Shown here piece after piece: positions 1 through 6,303 of a stretch of 10,559 bases of DNA. The DNA is taken from NCBI GenBank assembly GCA_021802745.1, contig JAJZRK010000113.1:1-10559 (forward strand), written 5' to 3'. The notes below the pieces were generated by a model. It had not been told where the DNA came from, made no database searches, and worked only from the letters and a program-made list of their open reading frames with translations. Numbering within the stretch: position 1 is the stretch's first letter; the number at the start of each line of letters is the position of its first letter. The DNA comes from a bacterium. Lineage in GTDB: Bacteria > Gemmatimonadota > Gemmatimonadetes > Gemmatimonadales > Gemmatimonadaceae. The position numbers were made by a program, and so were the translations under genes.

Positions 1-63
1 GGCGGACGGTAGAGGGTGAACGGACGGTTGATCCACCGTCTGCCGTCCACCGTCTACCGTCTC
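1..63. repeat. Heptanucleotide repeat array with inverted copy, forming an imperfect hairpin after pdhA
   Basis: On the minus strand, just downstream of the pdhA stop codon, positions 60 to 33 read as four exact-length heptads: ACGGTAG, ACGGTGG, ACGGCAG, ACGGTGG. Positions 4-30 hold degenerate copies in the opposite orientation, so the block can fold. An inner stem pairs 21-28 with 35-42 (8 bp including one G-U) around a 6-nt loop. A short middle stem pairs 15-18 with 48-51, and an outer stem pairs 5-12 with 54-61 (8 bp). It may serve as a terminator or mRNA 3'-end stabiliser for the lipA-pdhA transcript. There is no U-tract inside the window. The left end may continue beyond position 1. Confidence 0.8.
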
Positions 64-64
64 C

Positions 65-1096
65 TCAACTCGTGGTATCAACCAGCACATCCTCATACAA
101 CGCGGCCGCCGGCGGCTCCGGGCTCGCGTCCGCAAAATCCCACGCATCCTGCACGACCTGGGCGATCTCCGCCTCCAGCGCCTCCCACTCGGCCACGGTC
201 ATGGTGCTGGCGAGGACCATCGCGTCGCGCAGCGAGAAGACCGGGTCGTACGCCTGGTACTCGTCGAGTTCGTCCTTGCTGCGGTAGGTGCCGCTGACGG
301 CGTCGGACATCGAGTGGCCGCGGAACCGGTAGGTGCGCACCTCGATCAGCGAGGGCAGCGACTCCGTGCGGGCGCGCTCGATCGCCTTGCAGACCGCGTC
401 GCGCACCGCGTGCACGTCCATGCCGTCCACGACGATGCCGTCCATGCCCGTGTAGCCGTCGGCGCGCTTGGAGAGGTCGTCCACGGCCGCCGCCCGCTCG
501 ACGGAGGTGCCCATGCCGTACCGATTGTTCTCGATGACAAAGAGCACCGGGAGCTTCCACAGGGCGGCCATGTTGAGCGCCTCGTGGAAGGCGCCGATGT
601 TCACCACCGAGTCGCCCATGAAGCAGACGCAGACCTGGTCGCCGCCGCGGTACTTGATGGCGAAGCCGACCCCGGCCGCCAGCGGAACGTGCGAGCCGAC
701 GATGCCGTGCCCGCCAAGGAAGTTCGTATGGCGGTCAAAGAGGTGCATCGAGCCGCCCTTGCCGCGCGAACAGCCGTCAATGCGGCCGAACAGCTCGGCC
801 ATCACGGCGCGCGGTGGAATGCCGCGCGCGAGGGCCTGCCCGTGATCGCGATACGTGCCAATGACATAGTCGTCAGGGCGCAGCTGCGAAATGATGCCCG
901 TCGAGACGGCTTCCTGACCGATGTAGAGGTGGCAGAAGCCGCCGATCTTGCCGAGCGCGTACGCCTCGCCCGTCTTCTCCTCGAACCGCCGCTGCAAGAG
1001 CATGGAACGGAGCAGGTCGCGGTCAACCGCGGGGTCGCCGGCCTTGCGCACGGCGCACGCCGCTTCCTTCGCGCCGGCTTTCTTCCTGGTGGCCAT
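65..1096 (-). CDS. pdhA: Pyruvate dehydrogenase E1 component, alpha subunit
   Basis: Thiamine-diphosphate-dependent E1 alpha subunit (343 aa, typical for the alpha2beta2 type). With E1 beta it decarboxylates pyruvate and reductively acetylates the lipoyl arm of E2 in the cytoplasm. Seen in the sequence: the family block RRFEEKTGEAYALGKIGGF (residues 36-54), GKGGSMH (112-118), a ThDP/Mg motif starting GDSVVN (161-166) and ending ENN (189-191), and the loop RFRGHSMSD (257-265). The usual GDG of the ThDP motif reads GDS here, and the loop after SMSD is about two residues longer than the common SDPAKYR form. The ATG at 1096 lies 11 bp after the lipA stop, without a clear Shine-Dalgarno sequence. 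E1 beta should follow beyond position 1. A branched-chain 2-oxoacid or acetoin dehydrogenase alpha subunit is the main alternative; the lipA partner and the sequence fit pyruvate best. Confidence 0.93.
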   Translation of the reverse strand: MATRKKAGAKEAACAVRKAGDPAVDRDLLRSMLLQRRFEEKTGEAYALGKIGGFCHLYIGQEAVSTGIISQLRPDDYVIGTYRDHGQALARGIPPRAVMAELFGRIDGCSRGKGGSMHLFDRHTNFLGGHGIVGSHVPLAAGVGFAIKYRGGDQVCVCFMGDSVVNIGAFHEALNMAALWKLPVLFVIENNRYGMGTSVERAAAVDDLSKRADGYTGMDGIVVDGMDVHAVRDAVCKAIERARTESLPSLIEVRTYRFRGHSMSDAVSGTYRSKDELDEYQAYDPVFSLRDAMVLASTMTVAEWEALEAEIAQVVQDAWDFADASPEPPAAALYEDVLVDTTS

Positions 1097-1107
1097 GGGT
1101 ATGGGGG

Positions 1108-2016
1108 TCAGACGCCGGCCGCCTGGACCTGCTCCCAGGCGTGATAGCTGGAGCGGACCAGCGGGGCGGACTCGACATGCTTGAAGCCCAGCGCCATTCC
1201 CTGGTCGTAGAACCAGCGGAACTCGTCGGGCGTGACGTATCGGTCAAGGCCGATGTGGTCGTCGGACGGGCGGAGGTACTGCCCGATGGTGAGGATGTCC
1301 ACGTCCACCCGACGCAGGTCCTTCATGACTTCGACGACTTCCTCGTTTGTCTCGCCCATGCCCACGATGACGCCGGTCTTTGTGGGGATATGCGGCGCGA
1401 GACGCTTAGAAGTGCGGAAAATCTCCATCACGCGCTCGTAGCGGCCGCCCGGGCGCGCCTTCTTGTACAGGCGCGGGACGGTTTCGGTATTGTGGTTGTA
1501 GATGTCCGGTTCGGCCTCGAGCACCGTGCGAATGGAGTTTTCGTTTCCCTGGAAGTCGGGAACGAGCACCTCCACCGAAGTGGCCGGGTTGTCGGCCTTG
1601 ATGAGCCGCACCGTCTCGGCGAAGGCCCAGGCCCCGAAGTCGGGAAGGTCATCGCGATCCACGGACGTCAGGACGACGTGGCGCAGGTTCATCTTGCGAG
1701 AGGCCTCGGCGACACGGGCCGGTTCCGCCGGGTCGAACTTCGGCGGCCGTCCATGCGCCACGGCGCAGTACGCGCAATTCCTGGTGCAGACGTCGCCGAG
1801 GATCATGAAGGTCGCGGTGCCGTGATGCCAGCACTCGCCGACGTTGGGGCAGTGGGCCTCCTCGCAGACCGTGTTGAGCTTGAGGTCGCGCATGAGGCTC
1901 TTGAGGTGGAGGTAATTGCCTCCACCCGGTGCCTTGACCTTCAGCCAGGACGGCTTGCGCTCGGGGAGTGGTTCGGCCCGATGCCGGCCCATGATCTGGT
2001 ACAGGTGCTCGCTCAT
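1108..2016 (-). CDS. lipA: Lipoyl synthase (radical SAM)
   Basis: Inserts two sulfur atoms into protein-bound octanoyl groups to make lipoyl cofactors on E2 and H proteins. The protein has 302 aa, normal for the family. It shows both iron-sulfur signatures: the auxiliary-cluster cysteines C51, C56 and C62 (CEEAHCPNVGEC), which mark lipoyl synthases, and the radical SAM cysteines C77, C81 and C84 (CTRNCAYC). The C-terminal RSSYHA (288-293) carries the serine that ligates the sacrificed cluster in known LipA structures. HNTETV (175-180) and KTGVIVGMGE are also family blocks. ATG at 2016 is used; a GGAG lies only one base before it, so the ribosome site is poor and the ATG at codon 9 (1992) cannot be excluded. 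It is the first gene of a lipA-pdhA unit. No lipB is visible nearby. Confidence 0.97.
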   Translation of the reverse strand: MSEHLYQIMGRHRAEPLPERKPSWLKVKAPGGGNYLHLKSLMRDLKLNTVCEEAHCPNVGECWHHGTATFMILGDVCTRNCAYCAVAHGRPPKFDPAEPARVAEASRKMNLRHVVLTSVDRDDLPDFGAWAFAETVRLIKADNPATSVEVLVPDFQGNENSIRTVLEAEPDIYNHNTETVPRLYKKARPGGRYERVMEIFRTSKRLAPHIPTKTGVIVGMGETNEEVVEVMKDLRRVDVDILTIGQYLRPSDDHIGLDRYVTPDEFRWFYDQGMALGFKHVESAPLVRSSYHAWEQVQAAGV

Positions 2017-2103
2017 GCTCCACAGGGCGAGAGGGGACCGACACCCGGCAATCAGGGTCGGGATGCTGAACCTAGCAGTGAGACCGGGCGGAAGCCAGAC
2101 AGC

Positions 2104-2133
2104 GTAACCGTTTAAAATGCATTTAACGGTTAC
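2104..2133. promoter_or_regulatory. AT-rich inverted repeat, probable operator between lipA and the small membrane gene
   Basis: The arms GTAACCGTTTAA (2104-2115) and TTTAACGGTTAC (2122-2133) are reverse complements at 11 of 12 positions around a 6-nt spacer; the outer 9 bp are perfect. A second exact palindrome, AAATGCATTT (2115-2124), is nested off-centre by one base. Only 10 of 30 bases are G or C, in sharp contrast to the GC-rich surroundings. It lies 88 bp upstream of lipA and 140 bp upstream of the divergent gene at 2274. The size and symmetry fit a dimeric regulator site. I could not place a convincing -35/-10 pair on either strand, nor name the regulator. Confidence 0.55.
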
Positions 2134-2273
2134 TTGAATTGCACCGAAATGGCCTCTCCGTACGGACGGGAGACCACTGGCACCGGGATTGTCGGCTTGG
2201 TGATGCAGGTGGAGGCCGAAACATCCGGGCAGGCTGGCGCGTATGGCCTACAGCACCCCGCACCGAGGATCCC

Positions 2274-2489
2274 ATGCTCCGCACCATTTTTGGAATTGGC
2301 GCCCTGGCTCTTGTCGGCCTGTTCCTGCTGAAGGTCTTCTTCGGCCTCTTCGGCTTCCTGTTTGCGCTGCTCTGGATTCTCCTCGCGTGGGCGATTCGCA
2401 TCGCCATCGTCGGCGCAATCATCTACCTGATCCTGCGGCTCTTCATGCCGGAGACGGCGCGCAAGATCGAGGAGCAGTTCAACAAGTAA
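2274..2489 (+). CDS. Small hydrophobic membrane protein, function unknown
   Basis: A 71-residue protein. Residues 4-38 are almost entirely hydrophobic and residues 42-57 form a second hydrophobic stretch, separated by WAIR, so two closely spaced membrane helices (a hairpin) are likely. It ends in a short polar tail, PETARKIEEQFNK, that looks amphipathic. I chose ATG 2274 over a longer frame from 2139 because GAGG sits at 2265-2268 with good spacing, hydrophobicity begins at once after it, and the upstream translation is charged and unlike a protein. It stands alone, divergent from lipA and convergent with the gene ending at 2627. I do not recognise a family. Confidence 0.72.
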   Translation: MLRTIFGIGALALVGLFLLKVFFGLFGFLFALLWILLAWAIRIAIVGAIIYLILRLFMPETARKIEEQFNK

Positions 2490-2514
2490 GGAGAGCCTCG
2501 CGTGTGGCGAGGGT

Positions 2515-2540
2515 GACGGTAGACGGTGGACGGTAGACGG
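2515..2540 (+). repeat. Heptanucleotide repeat array after the small membrane gene
   Basis: Three full heptads plus a partial one: ACGGTAG (2516-2522), ACGGTGG (2523-2529), ACGGTAG (2530-2536), ACGG (2537-2540). It begins 26 bases after the stop codon at 2489 and runs directly into the hairpin at 2537-2568. The unit and the A/G alternation are the same as in the block at 1-63 and similar to the one at 10036-10056. Confidence 0.85.
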
Positions 2541-2568
2541 GGCGCAGTCCAATTGGATCGCGCCCCGT
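2537..2568. terminator. Strong hairpin between convergent genes, probable bidirectional terminator
   Basis: ACGGGGCGC (2537-2545) pairs perfectly with GCGCCCCGT (2560-2568). Inside, after an A/C mismatch and a G-U pair, TCC pairs with GGA around an AATT loop. It is followed on the plus strand by a pyrimidine tract with few consecutive T. On the minus strand it is preceded by purines and followed by the heptad array. The lack of a U-run makes classical intrinsic termination uncertain, but the position between convergent genes (stops at 2489 and 2627) fits. Confidence 0.6.
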
Positions 2569-2605
2569 TCCTCATTCCCCCTCACTCCACTCCTCTCTCT
2601 TCTCC
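2568..2605 (+). other. G-free polypyrimidine tract in the convergent intergenic region
   Basis: 38 consecutive bases contain no G and only three A (2574, 2584, 2589); the rest are C and T. It directly follows the hairpin at 2537-2568. A C-rich, G-poor unstructured RNA of this kind is what Rho-loading sites look like, so it could back up termination of plus-strand transcription from 2274-2489. It could also simply be low-complexity spacer. Confidence 0.45.
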
Positions 2606-2626
2606 GAGCCCCTGCACTCCGTCCGC

Positions 2627-3580
2627 CTATCCCAGCGCGTCAACAATCGCCCACGTCAGCATGGGCAACATCAGCTCGTGGTGCCCCGTGAGTTCATAGC
2701 CGGCGCCACCCGCCAGCGTGGGACGCTGCACGACGTTGACGTGCGGCCGGTAATGGCGCTGCATGTCCAGGTCGCAGGTGACGAACCCGGTGGGCTGGCC
2801 CGCGTTGAGGTTGCGCGCGACGGTGAGCGCCTTGAGGAAGACCTCGGGCATGATGACGGCGCTGCCGCAGTTGAGCACCACCCCGCCGTCGTGCAGCTGC
2901 TCGATGCTCGCCGCCAGGCGCCGGAAATCGCGGTGGCTGGTGTCGCCAATGGCGGCGCCATTGGCTGCGGGGTGCTGATGAATGATCTCCGCGCCGAGGG
3001 CGGCGTGGACGGTGACGCCAACGCCGAGGCGGTGCGCCTGCAGGATCATGCTCAGCTCCGGGTGCGCGAGGGTGGACTCGGCCGCAATCGCGCGCGCGAC
3101 GCTCTCGCCCATCCCCCACCCCTCGGCCATGCCCTTCGTGAACGCATCGTTCAGCCCGCGTCCGGTCTCATCGGCCATGCCGAAGGTTCCGTCGCGCAGG
3201 CCGGCGGCCACATCCTCGCTCGTCGCGCCGAAGCGCGCGATTTCGTAGTCGTGAATGGCGGCCGACCCATTCATCGCCACGTCGGTGACGACGCCGCGCC
3301 GCATCAGGTCCACGAGCAGCGGGCCGATGCCGGTCTTCACCACATGGCCGCCGAGCATCAGGATGATGGCCCGGCGATTGCGGTGGGCCTGCACCACGGC
3401 ATCCACGACGCGGCGGAAGTCGGCCGCCTTCAGGACGTCGGGCAGGGAGCGCACGAAGGCGCTGAAGGACCGGTCGTCACCCGGGGGCGCGGCGAACTCG
3501 CTGGCGCTCACCTTGTTGGGGCGTCCCGCCACCGGCACCGTGCGCACCTTCGACAGATCGGCTTCGCGCGGCGTGCTCAC
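2627..3580 (-). CDS. Deoxyhypusine-synthase-like conserved protein, function unknown
   Basis: A 317-residue protein, apparently cytosolic (no signal peptide or membrane segment). Key blocks: AIILMLGGHVVKTG (71-84), DLMRRGVVTDVAMNG (91-105), IHDYEIARFGATSEDV (109-124), FGMADETG (133-140), VTVHAALGAEIIHQHP (189-204) and VLNCGSAVIMPEVFLKAL (235-252). The layout recalls the deoxyhypusine synthase (COG1899-type) Rossmann fold, including the GL/V-x-D-x-x-x-x-x-G and HD-E segments, but I do not see the synthase's C-terminal lysine segment with confidence. Similarity to the HD-E segment of LOR/SDH-type proteins is a second possibility. The start is GTG 3580, overlapping the preceding stop as GTGA, with GGAG about 9 bases upstream. 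A longer frame to 3763 only runs through the DUF3108 gene. It is the last gene of a coupled operon. Gene certainty is high, family certainty moderate. Confidence 0.88.
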   Translation of the reverse strand: MSTPREADLSKVRTVPVAGRPNKVSASEFAAPPGDDRSFSAFVRSLPDVLKAADFRRVVDAVVQAHRNRRAIILMLGGHVVKTGIGPLLVDLMRRGVVTDVAMNGSAAIHDYEIARFGATSEDVAAGLRDGTFGMADETGRGLNDAFTKGMAEGWGMGESVARAIAAESTLAHPELSMILQAHRLGVGVTVHAALGAEIIHQHPAANGAAIGDTSHRDFRRLAASIEQLHDGGVVLNCGSAVIMPEVFLKALTVARNLNAGQPTGFVTCDLDMQRHYRPHVNVVQRPTLAGGAGYELTGHHELMLPMLTWAIVDALG

Positions 3581-4389
3581 TTGGCAGGCTCCGGGGCCGA
3601 GAGGGCGGACATGGAACGCAGGTACAGGTTGAGTGATCCGAACGGGAGCTTCGATTTCATCTGCACCATGATGCGGCGCTGGTCGTCGCTCAGCCAGATC
3701 TCCGCCTGCCCGTTCTCCGAGAATATGCCCTTGGCCTTGATGACCGGCTGCAGCACGATGCAATCGAACGTGCCGGCGGGGACCTGCACCCGCTCGCGGC
3801 GCAGCACCCGGATGGTCACCGGGTTGCGGTCGGGGATGAAATAGCGGTTGAACTGGTAGGTTGACCCGACGACGAGTGGCACGGTGCGGATGAAGTAGAG
3901 GAACGATCCATCGTCGAGCGGATCGGCGACGGAGGGCTTTTCCGGCTCGCCGCGCTGCACATAGACCTTGCGCTCGGGAAAGATCTCGAACGACTTCTGG
4001 CGCTCGCGGCCAATTTCCTTGAAGTCCTGCTCGAAACGGAGCGACGAGAGGGTGGTGAGGTCCATCCAGGTCTCGAGCACGTCATCCACGCGCAGGGCGA
4101 GATAGCCGCCATGCACGGTGAAGCGTCCGTGCCAGGCCGGGCGGCCGCGCACAGTGTCTATGCCCATGATGGCCATCTCGCCGTTCCCCGCCTTGATGAA
4201 GCCGAAGCGGACATCGTAGCGGAGGCGCTCGCCGACGCTCCACGGCACGTAGCTCGCGCCGGCGGGCAGCGCGGCATCCTGCGCATCCAGCGGCGCCGCG
4301 CACAATGCGGCGAGCAACGTGCCGGCACCAAGCAGCACGCTGCGCGCACGGCCGGCCGCGGCGACAGGCGCGAGGTGCGTGCGGGTCAC
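3577..4389 (-). CDS. DUF3108 domain protein, secreted (periplasmic)
   Basis: A 270-residue protein. Residues 1-36 form a probable signal peptide: arginines at the start, a hydrophobic core SVLLGAGTLLAALCAA (17-32), then LDAQ. The mature part shows the DUF3108 pattern: VGERLRYDVRFGFIKAGNGEM (52-72), YFIR (165-168), RERVQVPAGTFDC (198-210) and a final beta-strand block containing IWLSDDQRRIMVQMKSK (231-247). Family members are envelope beta-rich proteins of uncertain role, often near lipid or polysaccharide genes. The start is GTG 4389, which overlaps the stop of the GT2 gene as GTGA; this restores a signal peptide. The reading frame stays open far upstream to 5628, but that part is Arg/Pro/Ala-rich shadow translation of the GT genes. 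No Shine-Dalgarno is visible, consistent with translational coupling. Confidence 0.9.
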   Translation of the reverse strand: MTRTHLAPVAAAGRARSVLLGAGTLLAALCAAPLDAQDAALPAGASYVPWSVGERLRYDVRFGFIKAGNGEMAIMGIDTVRGRPAWHGRFTVHGGYLALRVDDVLETWMDLTTLSSLRFEQDFKEIGRERQKSFEIFPERKVYVQRGEPEKPSVADPLDDGSFLYFIRTVPLVVGSTYQFNRYFIPDRNPVTIRVLRRERVQVPAGTFDCIVLQPVIKAKGIFSENGQAEIWLSDDQRRIMVQMKSKLPFGSLNLYLRSMSALSAPEPAK

Positions 4390-5147
4390 GCCGTGGCGAC
4401 GGCGCGCCGCTTGCGGGCTGCCCAGCCGGCGCGAAGAATGGCCTTGAGGTCCGGCCAGACCTTCACGCGCGAGGCGCGCGGCCGGATGTCGTAGCGCGGA
4501 TCCACCACGACGGCCTCGATCCGCCGGGCGAAGCCCGCCGCGCGCCGCAACAACTCGAGATTGGCGACGCGCACCGAGCCGTCGGTGACGGTCGCGGCGC
4601 CGGCCGCGCGCACAACGTCGCGCACGACGGTGATGCGGAAAATGCGGAACGTGCCAAACGGATCGCTCACGCCCGGCACGCTGAGTTGCGCGCGCACCGG
4701 CCAGAATCGCGCCGCACGCCGTGCCCACGCAGCGAGCTGACGCACCGGCACCGGAGCCGACGGCACGGCGGCCGTCTCCGCCACCACCACGTCGGCGCCG
4801 CCCTCGAACCGCTTGATCAGTTCCGGTAGGTGCTCGGGCTGGTCGGTGAAGTCGCCCTGCATCAGCACCACCGCGTCGCGGCGCGGATAGCGCGTCCGCT
4901 GGGCGGCCGCGCGAAACAGCGCATCCACGGCGCCGGCATACCCCACCTGGCGTTCGCCGCGGAGGACGGTGAGCGGGAGCGCCTTGTGATACGGCTCCAG
5001 CACCGCCGCCGTCTCGTCCGTGCTCGCGTCGTCGAAGACGAGAATCTCGTACTCGCGCGAGAAGTCGCGGAAGATCTTTCGGATGCGCCACAACAGCACG
5101 CCGATCGTGGGCGCTTCGTTCCGGGACGGGATGCAGATATAGAGCAC
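4386..5147 (-). CDS. Glycosyltransferase family 2 (GT-A fold)
   Basis: A 253-residue transferase using a nucleotide-activated sugar, probably cytoplasmic or at the inner face of the membrane. The GT2 hallmarks are in place: an N-terminal strand YICIPSRNEAPTIG (3-16), VFDDASTDET (37-46) binding the nucleotide, and QGDFTDQPEHLPEL (97-110) in the place where dolichol-phosphate mannose synthase-like enzymes carry DADLxHxPE. DPFGTFRIFR (162-171) corresponds to the SGFR-type acceptor region. There are no C-terminal membrane helices, unlike GtrB-type enzymes. The start is GTG 5147. It lies 62 bp after the GT4 gene and overlaps the DUF3108 gene by 4 bp (GTGA). Donor and acceptor cannot be told from sequence. 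Confidence 0.92.
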   Translation of the reverse strand: MLYICIPSRNEAPTIGVLLWRIRKIFRDFSREYEILVFDDASTDETAAVLEPYHKALPLTVLRGERQVGYAGAVDALFRAAAQRTRYPRRDAVVLMQGDFTDQPEHLPELIKRFEGGADVVVAETAAVPSAPVPVRQLAAWARRAARFWPVRAQLSVPGVSDPFGTFRIFRITVVRDVVRAAGAATVTDGSVRVANLELLRRAAGFARRIEAVVVDPRYDIRPRASRVKVWPDLKAILRAGWAARKRRAVATA

Positions 5148-5209
5148 GGGGGTCTGGTGGGCCGGGAGAGAGGGGAACCCGAAAAATACCGGGTCGGCTG
5201 GCTGGGCGT

Positions 5210-6286
5210 CTATGGGCTGGCGTGCGCCGCGGCGGCGCCCCGCGCCGCCAGCACGGCTTCATACACCATCGCCGTGCCGTTGACCATCCGCTCCACTCCG
5301 AACTCGGCGGCGCGCGCGCGTCCGCCGGCCCCCATCGCCAGCCGGAGCGCGTCGTCCGTGGCGAGGCGTTCCACCTCGTGCGCGAAGGCGGCGATGTCGC
5401 CCGGAGGAGCGAGCAATCCGGAGCGGCCGTGCTCGACCAGCTCCGCGAGCCCGCCGGTGGCGAACGCCACCGGCGGCACCCGGAGCGCCATGGCGTCAAT
5501 GGCCGCGGTGCCGAGCCCTTCGGCCCCCGAGGGATGCCACAGCATGTCGAGCCCGGCCATGGCGTTGTGAATGGCGTCCACGAAGCCGGCGCGGTAGGCG
5601 GCGATGCCGGCGAAGTCGGCGGCGCCAACCGCGGAGCCGCCGAGAAGGACGAGCCGCAACCGGTTGCGGAGTTCCGGCGAGAGACGCGCGGCGATTTCGC
5701 GCAGCAGCGAAACCCCCTTCTCGGCGGTCATTGCGCCGACGACGCCGCAGAGGAGCGTGTCGCCCGGCCAGCCGGCCTCCTGGCGCCAGTCGCGCGGATG
5801 ACTCACGGTCGGTGTCGGCACGCCCGAGTAGACCACCGTGCAGCGATCGGCGGCTACGCCGCCGCGCCGCAGGGCGTCGGCGACGGCGTGGCTGATGGCG
5901 ATGAAGTGCGCGACGCGAGGCCCATACTTCAGGCGTCCCTTGGGGACGAAATGCACGCGGCGGGTGACGACCAGCGGCACGTCGGCGCCAATGAGGGCGC
6001 CGAGCGCGATGGCGTGGGCGCGCGCGTCATGGGCGTGCACCACATCGGGACGCCAGCGCGAAAAGAGCCGGCGCACGCGGCGCATCGCAATGATGTCGAA
6101 GTCGGCGCGCATGGCGACCGCCGCGCTGGCGACGCCCTGTGTCTTCAGCCGGGCGACGAGCGGCGAATGCGGCGCCGCGACAACCAGCGGCTCGAGCCCG
6201 CGCTCGCGCTGCGTGGCGGCGAGCAGGAAGACCTGCCGCTGCCCCCCGCGCCAGTGGCGGCCGCTATCGAGATGGAAAATGCGCAC
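5210..6286 (-). CDS. Glycosyltransferase family 4 (GT-B fold)
   Basis: A 358-residue transferase. The N-terminal domain begins RIFHLDSGRHWRGGQRQVF (2-20), with the glycine-rich acceptor loop WRGGQ. The interdomain segment VVYSGVP (151-157) precedes the C-terminal donor-binding domain, with GVVGAMTAEKG (181-191) and HPSGAEGLGTAAIDAMA (251-267). The conserved EX7E motif reads E256...D264, aspartate replacing the second glutamate, a conservative change also seen in some bacterial relatives. I take GTG 6286 as start because the family N-terminus begins there. An apparent upstream extension to 6412 would overlap the preceding gene and reads as Arg-rich shadow. The gap to the C26 gene is 17 bp with no clear Shine-Dalgarno. 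Likely lipopolysaccharide or lipid glycosylation, by inference. Confidence 0.9.
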   Translation of the reverse strand: MRIFHLDSGRHWRGGQRQVFLLAATQRERGLEPLVVAAPHSPLVARLKTQGVASAAVAMRADFDIIAMRRVRRLFSRWRPDVVHAHDARAHAIALGALIGADVPLVVTRRVHFVPKGRLKYGPRVAHFIAISHAVADALRRGGVAADRCTVVYSGVPTPTVSHPRDWRQEAGWPGDTLLCGVVGAMTAEKGVSLLREIAARLSPELRNRLRLVLLGGSAVGAADFAGIAAYRAGFVDAIHNAMAGLDMLWHPSGAEGLGTAAIDAMALRVPPVAFATGGLAELVEHGRSGLLAPPGDIAAFAHEVERLATDDALRLAMGAGGRARAAEFGVERMVNGTAMVYEAVLAARGAAAAHASP

Positions 6287-6303
6287 ATGAGAAATATGGC
6301 GTG

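Noticed and set aside
1141..2115. 324-codon plus-strand frame opposite lipA, and 276-codon frame 314-1144 opposite pdhA
   Set aside because: Both are complements of unmistakable enzymes and show no domain features.
2157..2166. 10-bp palindrome TCCGTACGGA
   Set aside because: Perfect 10-bp palindromes are expected about ten times by chance in a window of this size; nothing else supports it.
2139..2273. N-terminal extension of the small membrane protein
   Set aside because: Starts at a poorer site, has charged non-conserved-looking sequence, and ignores the good GAGG before ATG 2274.
2134..2273. Possible riboswitch or structured leader before the small membrane gene
   Set aside because: I looked for known riboswitch cores and long helices and found none I could support.
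2678..3844. 388-codon plus-strand frame opposite the DHS-like gene
   Set aside because: Antisense to a conserved protein; no motifs and biased composition.
5148..5209. Short hairpin ACCCG...CGGGT in the GT4-GT2 gap
   Set aside because: Only 5 bp of stem with an 8-nt loop; too weak to call a terminator, and the genes look co-transcribed.
4390..5628. Upstream extension of the DUF3108 frame giving a 683-residue fusion protein
   Set aside because: The extension is Arg/Pro-rich shadow translation of the GT2 and GT4 genes. A GTG at 4389 restores a signal peptide and a 4-bp overlap.
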